Shown one piece after another: positions 1 through 11,389 of a stretch of 64,000 nt of DNA; within the stretch, counting starts at the first letter, position 1; every line of letters starts with the position of its first letter. The stretch spans positions 163,839,697 to 163,903,696 of the forward strand of contig JAYESD010000004.1 of the NCBI GenBank assembly GCA_036927565.1. The letters are read 5' to 3'. The notes under the pieces were generated by a model that saw nothing but the letters and a program-made list of their open reading frames with translations, was not told the DNA's origin and did not search any database. A program made the translations under genes and the position numbers. The DNA comes from Tuctoria greenei. Taxonomy: Eukaryota > Streptophyta > Magnoliopsida > Poales > Poaceae.

Positions 1-403
1 GAGGGAGGAGAACCAATCTTTGTTACTGGTCATGTGGCGTGAGCAACCTGAATCCACAATCCAAATGTTCTCCTTCCTCAAACGTGTAACCTACATAGAA
101 GCATAATACGTCGATGACTCAATATTGGGGTTAGTCAAAAGGCATTTAGGAATCCGGTACTGAGTCACGCGACGTGCAGCAGGAAAAACATGTGAAAGCT
201 GAGACAAAACAGCAGGTTTATGAGTCAAAGTTTGAGATTTTTTATTCTTAACTACTGACCTATAAGGTGTTACTTGTGTAGCACAAAAATCAGTAGCTCC
301 GGAGGCAAAAACAGAAGGTCCGGAGGTAAACTTTGAATGTTTTTGACTCAAAAAAGCAGGTTGTACATTCGGTTCAATGTGTGCAGCAAATTTTACATGA
401 AAG
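1..403 (-). pseudogene. Element F: gag C-terminal remnant and start of protease
   Basis: The last 90 bases read on the minus strand as a protease start with the motif IWIVDSGCSRHMT, in which Asp-Ser-Gly is the retropepsin active site. Upstream of it is an 86-residue open stretch in another frame, typical of the linker after the second zinc finger of such gag proteins, ending in a stop just before the protease frame. TATGTAG|GT sits directly ahead of the protease frame and resembles a 3' splice site. The reading frame runs off the window. The protease assignment is firm; the linker is placed by position only. Confidence 0.65.
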
Positions 404-1366
404 TTATGAGATTCTTTCCCTTTTCCGTTGTTTAGCTAGTCGATAACAAAAATCTATGACATGACCATCTCTACCACAGAAGGTACAATGAAATTTAACT
501 TTGTGTTCATGTCTAGATGAGCAAGCAATATTTTTATTTGTAACCGAATGAGGCAACACTCCTGCAGATTTGAAAACCACTACTTTTTGTTTAGGAACTG
601 TTTGAATCAAACCACTTCCTAATGAATTTACAATTTTAGGTGGATGTGCCTTAGCATGAGCATGAGAATCAAAACCTGAACCTGTTTTATTATTGCAAGA
701 CTTGGAAGAATTCAGCAGTAAGTTTAGGTTCTTATTCCCATTACAAAACCGATCTAATGTCCTATGCATGTCATCAAGTTTATTGGACAGATCAAGGCAA
801 TTTTCACATGAAGTTTTTCCTTTTAGTTTGCAATTGGAACAAAATTTAACTTCATGAGAACGTAAAGCATTATTCAATATAGAAATTTCATTCATAGCAT
901 CCTGTAGTTTCTTATCAAGATCATCACAAGTAGAACAATGCAAATCAATTGTAGAACAGCTAGCATCTTTCAAGTTTTTATCATTAAGTGCAGCAAGCTC
1001 TTTGTTCTTTTCAATTTCTAACTCAAGTTTATTAAGTGGGGAGGTGTGCGCACTTCTTAATGAGGAGAATTGTTCATATATTAAATCACATGAGGAACAT
1101 GCATCATCACTAGGAATCAAAGTTTTTAAACGGTTGATTTCAGATTCTAGTGATTCAATTTTAGCAGCACTATCCCTAAGCTTTTTGTCCTTTTTCTTAA
1201 CAATAATAGTGGCACGAGAAATAGCATCACACATTTCTTCGCAAGTAGGACATACCTCTTCATTGTCGCTGTTGTGTTCTGCCTCCTCCATACTTGATCT
1301 TGACTTGCCCGCCATGAAACACAAGTTTGCCAAATCATCTTCATCTTCATCACTTCCCATGTCCAC
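404..1366 (-). pseudogene. Element F: gag middle/C-terminal segment with coiled coil and second zinc finger
   Basis: The segment opens with an acidic stretch (GSDEDEDDLANLCFMAGK), equivalent to the acidic patch and CLMAKEGK region of element C. A heptad-rich, Cys-containing coiled-coil region follows (CPTCEEMCDAI, KLRDSAAKIESLESEINRL and similar). It ends with a zinc-finger-like CTFCGRDGHVIDFCYR. This is the coiled-coil tail common in long copia gag proteins. It is out of frame with the N-terminal gag segment, and the frame breaks again at the stop at 404, where the sequence continues in another frame. In element C the equivalent coiled-coil part lies inside a candidate intron; no matching splice donor is seen here. 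Confidence 0.7.
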
Positions 1367-2372
1367 GTCGCTTGAACCGAACTCTTGAATCGCGATGATG
1401 AAACTGTTGCATCTTGCGTCCTATGGTACCTTTCTTCTTCTTGTTGGAATTTCCAGAGGAGGTCCGAACCTTGCTTTGTTTTTCTTCCCGGGTGGTCGGA
1501 CCTGAAAGGTTAGGGTATTCTGTACGAAAGTGTCCTGTTTTACCACATTCAAAACAGCGTTGAGGTCCGGAGCTTCCTCTCCTTCTAGTTCTCACATTTT
1601 GCAATGCTTTTGAGAATCTAGTAGAGATGAGTGCCAACTCCTCTTCTGGAAATTCTTCGATCTGCTCCACGGTTAGTGAGGACAGCAAAGCAAGAGTATT
1701 GCAAGATGATGATTGACCGAAGCTAGATATATCACGTTGTGAAACAAATGCAATAGACTTATTAGGGTTCTTACGTGAGATTATGTCAATTTCATGAGTT
1801 TTTAACTTGGAATATAGCACATCTAAAGTAAGTGAACTCATGACAGTAGATTCACGAATAGATGTGACTTTTATCTCCCAAATTGACATATCTAATGCAC
1901 TTAGCAATTGCCTAGCATTTTCAGCATCTGAAAAATTAACATTGACACTACACAAGTTGCTGAGAATCTTATTAAAGCGAGCAAAAAGGTCATCAATAGA
2001 CTCACCGGGTTGCATCTCGAAGCGCATGTATTCTTTCTTGAACATGTCTTGCCTTACCTCTTTGATCGTGTTGGATCCTTCGTGGTAGTCACAAAGTGCT
2101 TTCCACACATCGTATGTAGATCGGAGGTGTGCAACACGGTCGAAGTCGCTTTGTGTTAATCCTTGTATGATCAAGTTTCGAGCCTTGTTGTTGTTGTCGA
2201 CATCTCTCAGATTTGTAGCTGTAACTTGATCGTTTGATGGCACTTCGTAGGGCTTGTATACCTTCTCCCATATTGCAAAGCCTTGTGCCTGGATGAAAGC
2301 CTCCATGCGTGCCTTCCAAACCTGAAAATCAATACCAGCGAACACACAAGGTTTGACGGAGTACTTCTCCAT
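1350..2372 (-). pseudogene. Element F: gag N-terminal part (UBN2-type capsid, CCHC knuckle)
   Basis: The start is an ATG about 50 bases inside the primer binding site, the usual place for gag. The first 130 residues match the copia-type gag fold (FAGIDFQVWKARMEAFI, then the YDVWKALCDYHEGS region). A CCHC knuckle CFECGKTGHFRTEYP near residue 275 ends in Tyr where the fourth ligand Cys is expected, so zinc binding may be impaired. The frame closes about 65 residues later instead of continuing into the acidic/coiled-coil segment, which follows in another frame with a 17-base overlap. This indicates a frameshift and a pseudogene. Confidence 0.8.
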
Positions 2373-2421
2373 GATGATTAGTCAAAAAACACGTGCAAAT
2401 CACAAAGATTAGAGCAACGTG

Positions 2422-2433
2422 GCTCTTATACCA
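2422..2433 (-). other. Primer binding site of element F
   Basis: The minus strand reads TGGTATAAGAGC, one mismatch from TGGTATCAGAGC, the site complementary to the 3' end of plant initiator tRNA-Met. It lies 2 bases inside the LTR end, as expected for minus-strand priming. Confidence 0.8.
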
Positions 2434-2435
2434 AT

Positions 2436-4270
2436 TGTAGGATCGAAGAGCACGTGAAAAGCTACCATAGGGGGGGTGAATGGTAGATTTAAAAATCTTA
2501 CGTAGCGGAAACAATTAAACCCCAAACCCTCTCGGCAGAAAAACGATCTGTTAAAAAAATCGTGTGTGAGACTAATATAAACGTGTTTCACCATGACAAA
2601 AGTGATAGATATCAGAGAGAATCAAGTCACGAAGACAACACAATAAGAATCACTCAAATCTGTCGAGAAAAACTCAAGTTATGATCGAAAGATCAAACAA
2701 TGGTCAATCTGCCCTACCCAAGAAAAAAACAGTTCTGTAATGCTGCAAAGAAACTCGTGTAGATCATAGACCACAAATCCAATGACCGTGAAATTTTGAC
2801 ATATTATAGAAAATCAAGTTGTGAAGACAACACAAAAAGAATCACGTCAATTGGATCTGTAAAACTCGAGTTATGATAAAACCACCGATGAAAGGTAGTG
2901 CTGTCCAGAAACTCAACGAGTAAAACTTGTCTGGAACAAGTCGGACGAACAAGGCACAAAAGTTCCTTCAAACTACGAATTTTATTCAATAGAACACAAG
3001 AGGAACATCCCCAAAGTCATGCACCACGAGCTCTGGGCTCCCTTGCTTATATAACCAGCCCTTAGGCCAACCCAATATCAACTAGGACTCCAATCCTACT
3101 CAGATCACGAATCGTAACTTTCCATAACTGCTCAAGATTCTTCTATACGCAGATAGAAGCAATCTTAAGACTTCCAAACACCTTAGGAACGTATCCCACA
3201 TTCCTAAACAACTCAAATTCGTGACCCACACGAAATCCTATCATAACTAACTCAAATCTTTCCATATTTGAGTCAAACCCGACTCAGCCGCAGCCTGAGT
3301 CCATAACCTAGTCGGTTGGACCTTTCCGACCAATTATTTACGTCCATATCTCTTCATCACGCCCTGGAACCATGTAGCCACGTCCATGCACTCCTTGCAC
3401 ACGTGCAAACATCTTCCAATGATGTCCACGATACCTTCATATGCATTGTTCTCGATTCATACATGCTGCGCAACCTCCCGATCAGCTCAACCACAATTCC
3501 TCCTGAATTTGGTTGTTGGAACCTCATCTCCTCCCTGAGACTAGTCCAATGGATCCCGTTACCAGCCATGTCTTGAACTCAAGCAACACCTGCACATGAA
3601 TAAACAACCAATCCATACGAGCCGAAGTCCTCGACTTGACTCAAGTTAGTTCCAAACACAACACCTTACGTGAGCACCTCACATAAGTATGTTGCAAAGC
3701 ATATAAAAACGAAATCATCCATATCAACCAAAACGCACCAAAAACTTAGCAAATGAATACTAAGCAATCTTTCCAACAATTTAAAGCAAGTACGAAACAT
3801 TGCAAATGAAAAGCAGAAGCACTGTGGTCAAGTTCCGGACCTTGCCAGAGCAACCCGGACCTTGAGACGGAGCTAACAAAACTAGTAGAGTAAAGCACCC
3901 GCCGGAGCTTACCAAAAATTAGTAGAGTAAAGCACCCGCCGGAGCTTACCAAAAACTAGTCAAAACTAGTCAACCCAAAACCGGAGCTAGACAAAGTACG
4001 TTGGAGCTTAGCAAAAGCATGCCGGAGCTATCAAATATATACCGGAGCTATCAAATATATGCCGGAGCTAAAGATAAAGCTCACCGGAGCTAACCAAAGC
4101 TAGTCGGACCTTATCAAGAAGTCATACCTAGCATCTAACGTAGCCGGAGCTACCCAAAACAAGTCGGACCTATGGTCGGACCTTGCTATAGCTCGGAGCT
4201 AGAGTCGGACCTTGATAAAAAGTGTTTTGGTGATATTAAAAACTTTTATCATCAAAGCCAAGTGTATTCA
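2436..4270 (-). repeat. 5' LTR of element F
   Basis: The inner end (plus strand TGTAGGATCGAAG) resembles the inner end of the A LTRs (TGTAAGGATCGAA) and is followed by the polypyrimidine run and GGTGAATGG block also seen in A. The outer end is placed at the terminal CA (GTATTCA) by analogy, because no second copy is in the window. On the minus strand a TATATAAG box lies near 3050. A cluster of CCGGAGCTA-type motifs lies on its 5' side. About 1.8 kb, the longest LTR here. Confidence 0.65.
3830..4215. repeat. Cluster of CCGGAGCTA / GTCGGACCT motifs in the F LTR
   Basis: CCGGAGCT(T/A) or GGAGCTA occurs more than ten times in under 400 bp, mixed with GTCGGACCT. A roughly 39-bp unit (AGTAGAGTAAAGCACCCGCC plus the following GGAGCTTACC) is tandemly duplicated at 3884-3960, and AGCTATCAAATATAT is duplicated near 4028-4060. 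In element orientation the cluster lies 5' of the TATA-like box, the same place as the motif arrays of elements A and C. Confidence 0.75.
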
Positions 4271-4299
4271 CTACAAGCCAATGTATTCAACACACATAG

Positions 4300-4835
4300 G
4301 TCTTACACCGCCGTTGACGTTTCTAACGTTGAAAGTGGGCATCCTTGGAGCTAACAAGTTCCGACAACTCCATAGGGGCCCGCTATCAACATAAAGCATA
4401 ATGATGATCCAAGCGATGATGGTGAAGAAACCACCCCGAAAGGATTCGCCGTTGATGTATTCTACATTGATGGTGGATATTGTCGAAGCCGGGAAACTCC
4501 GACAACCCCAGGGGGCCCGCCGTCGACGTTCTACGCGTTGACAGTGGGTGCCGTCGGACCTGCCAAGCTCCGACAACCCCAGGGGGCCCGCTGTCGATGT
4601 TCTACGCATTGACAATGGGTGTCGTCAGACCTACCAAGCTCCAACAACCCCAGGGGGCCCGCCGTCGACGTTCTACGTGTTGGCAGTGGGTGCCTTCGAA
4701 GCTACCAAGCTCTGACACCTCCCAGGGGGGCCACCGTTGATGTTCTACGCGTCGATAGTGGGTGCCGTTGGACCTATCAAGCTTCGACACCTCCCAGGGG
4801 GCTCACCGTCGACGTCACAAAGGGTCCCTGGAGAT
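4300..4835. repeat. 72-bp tandem repeats in element E (about 7 units)
   Basis: Each unit contains a purine-rich GGGGGCCCGC core, a TCGACGTTCTACGCG-like stretch and AGTGGGTGCCGTCGGA. Units diverge by some 10-20% by eye. They match, inverted, the array at 20330-21015 in element D. Because the unit is a multiple of three, long chance ORFs appear on both strands; these are not regarded as genes. Confidence 0.8.
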
Positions 4836-5092
4836 GTCGAAATTAAACTTCGGACCTAAAGGCTAAGCATTCTAGCGCGCAAGTCATTAAGACATTGTCA
4901 TACCTTTTAGTACATGTTCGTAATCAAATTGTGTACATTTATCAGGGGGCAATAAGATAAATGACAATGTATCGAAGACAAGCATAAAATGGAATTCATT
5001 CAAAGAGTGGATTTCATTCATCAGAAGTACTGGATTACAAAATGAGGATTACAGTAAAAGGCAAGAGAAAAAGGTCCTAGCTACTCAAGGCT

Positions 5093-6981
5093 CTAAGTCA
5101 ATTGGAAAAATGAGGCAACCTTCTCGGTAGCTTCTTGGACGCTAGCCCTGGCGGCATCCTCCTCTTCGACAATGTGTCCTTTGAAGACCAGATCTACAGA
5201 AAGTTGGGGATCTCGGCTCTTGTAACACACCAGAACATATTCGGCGACGTTCTTGGCCAAAGATTTCACCTTCGTCTCCAGCTGGTCGGCGATGACGTCA
5301 CCCATCGCGTTGAGTTTGCTTCCAGTAGAGCTAAGTGTCACCAGTGTCCGGTCCAGCTCCAGTGCTGGGTTCTCCAGACGTACCGGACTGAAGCCAAGCA
5401 ACACCAAAGCTCTGTCGGCATGCCCCAAGAAGTCCCAGACCTGCCCGGACTCAATCGCCCTCAGATTCCTTAGCTCCTCTAGTGACCTTCTGGAGGCCGC
5501 AAGCTCCGAACTCCCGGGTTATGCGCTCGACCTCTTTGGCATGTTGTTGAATGCTTTCAGCCACTTGCTTTTCGCGGTTAGCAAGCTCTGTCTCCCGGAG
5601 GTGGATGCGGTTCTGTCGTTCGACCAAGTCCTTCTCCCTGCCTCTCACCTTTCCCTCTCTGGTGGCAACATCATCTTCTCTTTTGGAGAGCTCCTGCCCC
5701 AGCTTCCAATGCTTCTCTTCCTCCTGCTTGCACCGCTGATCAAATTTCTTGGTGCGGTCTGCCAAGTTCTGCTCTCTGAGAGTCAGTTTCTGGGCGAGCT
5801 CCTCCTCTCTCTTCAAAATACCCTCCTGCATATTCAAAAGTTTCTCTTACCTGTCATCGAGGTCCGCTTCGCGCTTCAGGTTGTCGTGATTGTCGTCATC
5901 AGCCTCACTGCTTTTCCTGGCGTGCTCGAGAATCTCTCGACTTTTTTCATCGAGAGCCCTGATGGAGGCCTCCCTCTCCTCCAGCAACTAGCCCCAGTAT
6001 TCCATCTGGGCCTTCTCCTTGTCGACCCACTCCCATTGATCGGCAAGCCTTGTCTGTGCCACCTTGGTCTCGAATAGAAGTCAATTTTGCCAACGCCTCA
6101 AGGTATCGTGCTCTTCTTCGAGGACCTTGCTGTCGTGGTCGAAGGCGAGCTGGACTTGATGGAGACTGGTGCAGGCATTGTCGATAGACAGCGCCAAAGG
6201 AATAGGCTACGGACCTGCCGCAGTCATCTTCACCGGTTCCAAGGGGTCTTCAAGCACAAAAATTGGGTCCCCCACCACAAGTGTGGTCCCCTGCGGTCCT
6301 GCGGCACTAGGGCCGCCCCTCAGAAGCTCTTTTTCTCCTACCGATGCTGATGAGGGTCCCACAGAGGGAACTCCAACCTTCAGGGCTGGCACCGAAGGTC
6401 CCCCTGCCGGATCTTCCACCGACGGCTCTGAAGGTGGAGGGCCCGCCGTTGACTCCCCCGGATGCTCCAGCTCGGACAAGGGGGCCTCCGGAGTAATTGC
6501 CTCCGGGGCGGACGTTGGAACTTCGTCCAGAGCCCCCACCACCGCCGGCTCAGGTGCCGACACTTATACCGTATCCGGCTCAGGTTCTAGAGCTTCAATA
6601 ACCTCTGGCACAGAGGCCGATACTTCAGGCACTTCCATCTCGACCGTCGGATCTTCAACAACTTTTGGCACAGGCGGCGGAGCATCGGTTACCTCCGGCT
6701 GAAACACCGGAGCTTCCGCCATCTCCGTCTCCTGCACCAGAGCTTGAGTCGCTGGCGCTACGGCCGCTGGCGCATCTTCATGAACTTCTTCCCCATGGTC
6801 CGACGCTACCACGGGAGTTTCTGGTGTCTCTTTTGGATCCAAGTCCACGACAGCTGGTGCCGGAGCTGCCGTGTCTTTTGCCAGCACTTGGGGAAGCACA
6901 GGGGTTGAAGCCGGAGCTTTTGCATGCTCAACCTCAGTCGCTGCAGTTGGTGCTGAAGCCTCAAACTTCTTTCTCGACACC
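5093..6981 (-). pseudogene. Element E antisense ORF, exon 2 (Ala/Pro/Glu-rich linker and coiled-coil C-terminus)
   Basis: Exon 2 starts after a candidate 3' splice site. It first encodes a low-complexity Ala/Pro/Val/Glu-rich region (to about 6564), then, with frame changes, a long charged coiled coil (LTLREQNLADRTKKFDQR and similar, 5451-5837). The C-terminal domain has the segment SLAKNVAEYVLVCYKSRDPQ and ends at the stop at 5093. Element D has the same domain in the same order (SLAKNVAEYVLTCFKSWDP). Several frameshifts separate the pieces, so this copy is broken. Function is unknown; the parent family is the 'putative gypsy-type transposon' protein found antisense in such elements. Confidence 0.7.
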
Positions 6982-7059
6982 CTGGAACCAAATGATTGGG
7001 AAAATTAAAAAACTGATAAAGACATGATTGACACCTCAGGATGAGAAGACAATGCTTAC
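6982..7059 (-). other. Candidate 78-nt spliceosomal intron in the E antisense ORF
   Basis: On the minus strand the donor is CCCAG|GTAAGC and the acceptor TTTGGTTCCAG|GGTG, with a T-rich tract before the acceptor. Removing it joins an open frame ending ...GGSIP-R to V-SRKKFEAS without a frame change. Element D has an intron of 76 nt at the same place in both of its copies. Confidence 0.8.
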
Positions 7060-8425
7060 CTGGGAATGCTACCACCCGAGTCACCATGAAACTTCTTCTT
7101 TGGAGGCCCGGAGTCAGAGCTGACCAGATTCGGTGAGGCAAAGACCTCGGACTTCGGTTGGGAGCTAGACGCTACAGCTGGAGTCTTCTCAGTCGGGACC
7201 TCCCTCAGCTGGGAAGAACCGCCGGACTGGAGCCCGAAGCTAGCACCAGAGCCAGAGTCGATTTGTTGGAGCTCGTGCTCCTTGAGGACGCCGACATCGA
7301 AGGAGGTGTGGCCGCCGAAGATCTGCTTCGCCGGGGAGATGGGGCTGTTGGAGACGGAGCTGACCTGACGAAGCTCCCATCAGCATGCCTTAACTTCCTC
7401 TTCTGGCTGGAAGATTCTGCGGGCTCCTTGACTTTGCCCTTGCCCTTTCCAACATCAACTTTTTGGCTTGGAGCAGTAGAGTCCACCCTCTCTGAAGCTC
7501 TAGCGATTGCAACCTTGGAGGTATGGTGCCTCTCGACCACACCGAGGTCATCCAGTGTCGGCATTCTCCTCCGGATCTCCCTGCTAACCTCCGGAACCAT
7601 GTTCAGAGGCAGGAAGGTAACTGGTGGAGCTAGGGCGTCGCTGGAGATAGAACCATTCTAAAATTTCTTGAGATGGATCTTCAAAGCTTCATCATCCAAG
7701 TTGGTGTTCAAACTGACTTCGATTTTGTTCTGATCCATCTCACTATTGAAAGCTCATGTGGGCCACTCCTGAGTCTTCAGCGGAGCCCACTGTTCACCAA
7801 GAAATTGCCGAAGACCATTTGGGGGGTCACTCCTGCCTCTATGCATTCTTGGATCCTTTCCAGGATGGGCTTGTACGCTTCCGACAGCTCCAAAACTACG
7901 TTCCAGGCATCAGTGTCGACATTGGGAAGGCCCTTGGGTAGCTCCAACCTCTCGTGCTCCTCCACTATGATGACCACCCAATACTTCTTCCAATCGTCCC
8001 ACTTGCTGGAGGGGAAGGTCTTCAAGTACTTGAAGGGCCAATTTTTCCTCTTCACAAAGTAGTAGAAGCCTATTAGCACCGTCCCCTTCATAGTGGTGTG
8101 GACCACGAAGAAGGTCCAAAACAACTCAATGCAAGGAGGCACGCCCACCCACATCTCGCAGAAGTGGACAAAGGTCGCCACTAGCAAGAGGGAGTGGGGG
8201 CCAAGATGATAAAGTTGGAGACCGTAGAAGTCCAGTAGCATCAAAAGAAAGCTTGAAAAGGTGGGATCAGACCCACCATGGTGTACGTTGAGAAGTACAC
8301 CATCTCTCCGATGTGCTCCTTCTTGAAGGGGAGCTTGCCAAAGCGAATGTCCTTGTTGTAGGAGTCGCTGGTCACCCCATGTAGGTCCCGACACTGATCT
8401 TGCTGTGAGGAAGATCCAACTCCAT
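7060..8425 (-). pseudogene. Element E antisense ORF, exon 1 (PF04195-type domain)
   Basis: The start is the ATG of MELDLPHSKI, matching MELGLP in both D copies. Residues with LLMLLDFYGLQLYHLGPHS, HFCEMWVGVPPCIELF and KYLKTFPSSKWDDWKKYW match the plant family 'putative gypsy type transposon' (PF04195, from memory of its conserved blocks). A Lys/Ser-rich, nuclear-signal-like part follows (GKGKGKVKEP, SSQKRKLRHADGS). An in-frame stop soon after the start and a later frameshift (stop at 7205) break it. It lies antisense to the element's own gag-pol direction and is expected to be transcribed from its own promoter. Confidence 0.75.
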
Positions 8426-8947
8426 CACGACAAAGTGGAGCGAAAGTTGGAAAGGCTATGCAAAGGTTGGGAGGCTCTAAGTGCAAGTTCGATTGAAAGC
8501 GTAAAGAGTCCTCAAACTGTACGGGCTTTCTTTCTTAAGTAAGCGTCCGCAATGCTTGGGTGGAAACCGCAATGGGGTCGAGATCACACTTTAAAAATCT
8601 ACCCTGTCAATGACAAATGGTACCGGGTCCACTATGGCAGAAAGGTCGAAGTTATTACCCCAGGTGAACTGTTGTCATGATGGGAAGTTGGAAGCCCAAG
8701 AGCGGCGACCTGACAGGGCGGTCAGAACTGATATGGTTTTTGTATTGGGAACTGGCGACCTTCAATTGTGTGAGGTCCGTACGCAAGGATCTCACCTGTT
8801 GCATTCAAAAGAAGCCACACAGCGATAGTTTAACATCGAACTGTCGTCCCAACAGCACATCATAAGACTTTTGAAGCCGTAGCGCGGGAATCGATGATGG
8901 CCCCACTTCTGTTAGAATTACTTAACCCAAAGGGTTTCTCCCAGAGG
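8426..8947. other. Non-coding stretch between antisense ORF and LTR of E
   Basis: About 520 bp with no credible ORF. It matches, inverted, the equivalent stretch 14590-15090 of element D (shared GTGGGGCCATCATCGATTC). By position it should hold the 5' leader and promoter of the antisense ORF; no clear TATA box was recognised. Confidence 0.5.
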
Positions 8948-8949
8948 CA

Positions 8950-8963
8950 TGCCCGGGGGCTAC
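8950..8963 (+). other. Polypurine tract of element E
   Basis: TGCCCGGGGGCTAC lies directly before the LTR start TGTCGGTACC. The G-rich tract at this place primes plus-strand DNA in LTR elements, which fixes the plus-strand orientation of E. Confidence 0.65.
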
Positions 8964-9802
8964 TGTCGGTACCCTGCATACCAGGTACCTCATGATACCG
9001 CAAGAAATGTTAAGGAGTTCCACCTGTCCATGTTGAAGACCTCCGAAGGCTACACGTGCTACACAACACTAGACCCGCCTCCCACGTTTGGGTAGCTCCA
9101 ACACTGCCACGTGTAACACAAGGACGAACCTAACTCCCCGTGGAGGGAAGCTCCGGTCTTGCCATGTGTCTAGTAACCCCATATATAACCACCAGGAGAG
9201 GGAAGCTCCAGTGCTGCCACGTGTATAGTGGCTCCGGACTGACCTCCCCACGATGGGAAGCTCCGGAGCTGCCACGTGTCAAGTCTCCAGACCTAAGATA
9301 GCAACGAAGAGACTGACGGATATCCAATGGCACGAACATTCTAGGGACAGTTAAAGCTACAGTTACAAGACCTGATTATGTGTCATTAATTCCATATTAA
9401 TGACACACAATAAGAGGATTATTAACAACATTATCTCCGCCATTGAGGCACGTAATCATGCTGTTAATTACCCTTAATATTCACAAATCGTGTGTTAGGA
9501 CGTCAACTACCACCAGGGTCACATGTCGGGCTAGGCCGATATAATGGCTAGTACTTAGACAATAAAAGGGCTGCACTGCACGATACATGGACAACTAAGC
9601 TCTCATGCTCACGAGCGCCATACACTCAAACATACAACAACTCATCCCGTGGAGTAGGGTGTTACGCTCAGGCTGCGCGAACCACGTAAAATCATTGTAT
9701 CACTGTCTTGTTTGTAATCTCACGCGCGCCCCAACCAATCAAGAACCTCCGCGGGCTACAATCTAGTAGTACCGGGGGAAGTGTCGATCGCACACTTCGA
9801 TA
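8964..9802 (+). repeat. 3' LTR of gypsy element E
   Basis: It starts TGTCGGTACC and ends CTTCGATA, a decayed form of the CTTCGACA end seen in D. It is 839 bp against 834-836 bp for the D LTRs. ATAAAAGGGCTGCACTG near 9563 resembles the TATA/initiator block of the D LTR. No target duplication can be verified because the other end is missing. Confidence 0.8.
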
Positions 9803-10092
9803 GTTTATATCTCTCATATATGAGTGTCTTAGTCTATTGATTAAGTATTCTGAGTATTACTTCCTAGATCGTGAGTTTGATTCCTTGTGGGAACGGATTT
9901 CCGACTTACACTACGTAAGAACCTCAAATCGGAGAAAAAGATCAGAGACGCGCGAAAAGCTAGCTGTCTCTGATACAAAAAAACGAGACGTGCCCGCATC
10001 AGTGAGGATCAGAGTGGCTCAGTTGAGGGTAAAAGGAGACGAACAAATTTTCGGACCGTCTCAGTTAATTCAATATCCAAGACGCGCTCGCT
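9803..10092. other. Spacer between gypsy E and the CACTA element
   Basis: About 290 bp with no recognisable feature. The open frame starting at 9837 has no protein-like composition or match that I recognise. Confidence 0.4.
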
Positions 10093-10560
10093 CTCTATAA
10101 GAAATGCATAAAAGGATGTCGGCCATATGAATGTGAGTTGGCTAAAGAAACTGACATTCATACACTAAAAAGGTCGGTGAACCGACGCACTTAGCCGAAA
10201 AAATCCAGGGGCACATTTAACTAATAAGTGTGTCGGGGATGACGCCCTTAATATTTATGGGTGTCGGTTCAAGAAAACCGCTCTTAAAGTTATATGCGTC
10301 GGCCACTTGTACCGACGCACTTAAACACATTAAAGGCGTCGATCTATAGAAAATCGACACCCTTATGGGCACTATGAGTGTTGGCCTGTCCCGATGAAAC
10401 CGACACACTTAAACACATTAAAAGCATCGGTTTAAAGTAAATCGACACCCTTATGGGCACTATGGGCGTTGGCTTGTCCCGATGAAACTGACACACTTAA
10501 TGTGAATATGAGCATCGGCTGCACCCAAACCGACACTTGTAACCTATTTTCTTTAAACCG
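10093..10560. repeat. CACTA left subterminal repeats
   Basis: Short direct and inverted units built on CCGACGCACTTA, GTGTCGGTT and AATCGACACCCTTATGG recur about every 60-90 bp after the terminal repeat. Such subterminal arrays are the binding sites of TNPA-type proteins in CACTA elements; the role here is inferred from position. Confidence 0.8.
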
Positions 10561-10974
10561 CATCTATTTTCTCTCCCTCCCGACTGAGGAGCCTCCGATC
10601 TAGCAACCAGCAGCAACACAAAATACAACTAGACAACAAATTTTTAACTAACCAGACAGCAGCAACACAAAATATTTTTAGCAGCAGCAGTACAAGCACA
10701 AATAGAAGATTCAACACACAAATTAACTAACAAACTCGAGATGACAAGTTCTCAAACTTTGCTTATAAAGTGCATGAAAACGAGTAAACAAAGTTAAAAT
10801 GTCATTGTAGGAGCCTCCACTCGCACCTCCGTCGTTGACATTGAGGAAAACATCATGACATTTGGGTGTTCCATGACGGAATCCCTGCGATAAACAAATA
10901 AAAGAGAAACTTCATAACATTTGTGCTCACAAGTATTACTAATACGATGTGGAGTAAACCTCACCAAAACTCTC

Positions 10975-11180
10975 TTTTCCTCTCACTCTCTCCCTCTCTC
11001 TCTCTATATATATATATATCCCTCGCTCTCACTTGATCTCCCACTCCCTCTCTCCCTCTCTATCTACCTCTTCCTCTCTCCCTCTCTATCTTTTTCTTCC
11101 TCTCTCGCTCTCTCTCCCTCTCTCTTGTTCCCTCTTTATCACTCCATCTCTCGTCTCACTCCTTCCCTTCCCTTTTCAAT
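10975..11180. repeat. Polypyrimidine (CTCTCC)n low-complexity tract with (TA)n
   Basis: About 200 bp almost wholly C/T (CTCTCTCCCTCTCTCTC and variants), broken by a TATATATATATATA run near 11006-11020. It gives a spurious ORF of Leu/Ser/Pro. No coding function. Confidence 0.9.
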
Positions 11181-11389
11181 ATTGTGCAAATTAATATACG
11201 TTGTCATCATAAAAGTATTGTAACTAGACTACAAGTCATACTGTTGCGTCTATAGCTGGTGATCGATGAGTCTGCAACAGAGGGAAAGGCATCGGTGGGA
11301 AAACTGCATTAGGTAAAGTAGTTGTGAGATCTTAATCAGAAACATTTTGAAATTGAATAAATTGTTACAATGTGAAAATTACATTTTAC

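Larger units (their letters stand above)
1..4270 (-). mobile_element. Ty1/copia LTR retrotransposon F, 5' part (cut by window edge)
   Basis: Reading on the minus strand, the order is LTR, a tRNA-iMet-type primer binding site, gag with a CCHC knuckle, then the start of the aspartic protease at the left edge. The remaining pol and the 3' LTR would lie outside the window. Gag carries at least two frameshifts, so this copy is dead. The LTR outer end (minus-strand TGAATACACTTGG) abuts sequence that runs into the repeats of gypsy element E, so F probably inserted into E. Its other target-site copy is outside the window, so this is inferred. Confidence 0.8.
4271..9802 (+). mobile_element. Ty3/gypsy (Tat/Grande-like) element E, 3' portion
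   Basis: In order: 72-bp tandem repeats, an antisense ORF on the minus strand, a G-rich polypurine tract and a 3' LTR starting TGTCGGTACC. The same series, inverted, forms the 3' half of element D at 13741-21040, so the two belong to one family. Gag and pol of E are absent; they would lie to the left, beyond element F and the window edge. An antisense ORF between pol and the 3' LTR is a known property of Grande and related Tat-lineage elements. Confidence 0.8.

Noticed and set aside
4480..4846. Overlapping ORFs on both strands of the 72-bp repeats
   Set aside because: They arise because the repeat unit is a multiple of three and lacks stops; the peptides are simple repeats in several frames.
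9837..10100. 87-residue ORF between E and the CACTA element
   Set aside because: It runs into the CACTA end, has no recognisable domain, and no gene context.
10921..11223. 100-residue ORF in the polypyrimidine tract
   Set aside because: Translation of (CTCTCC)n and (TA)n; low complexity.
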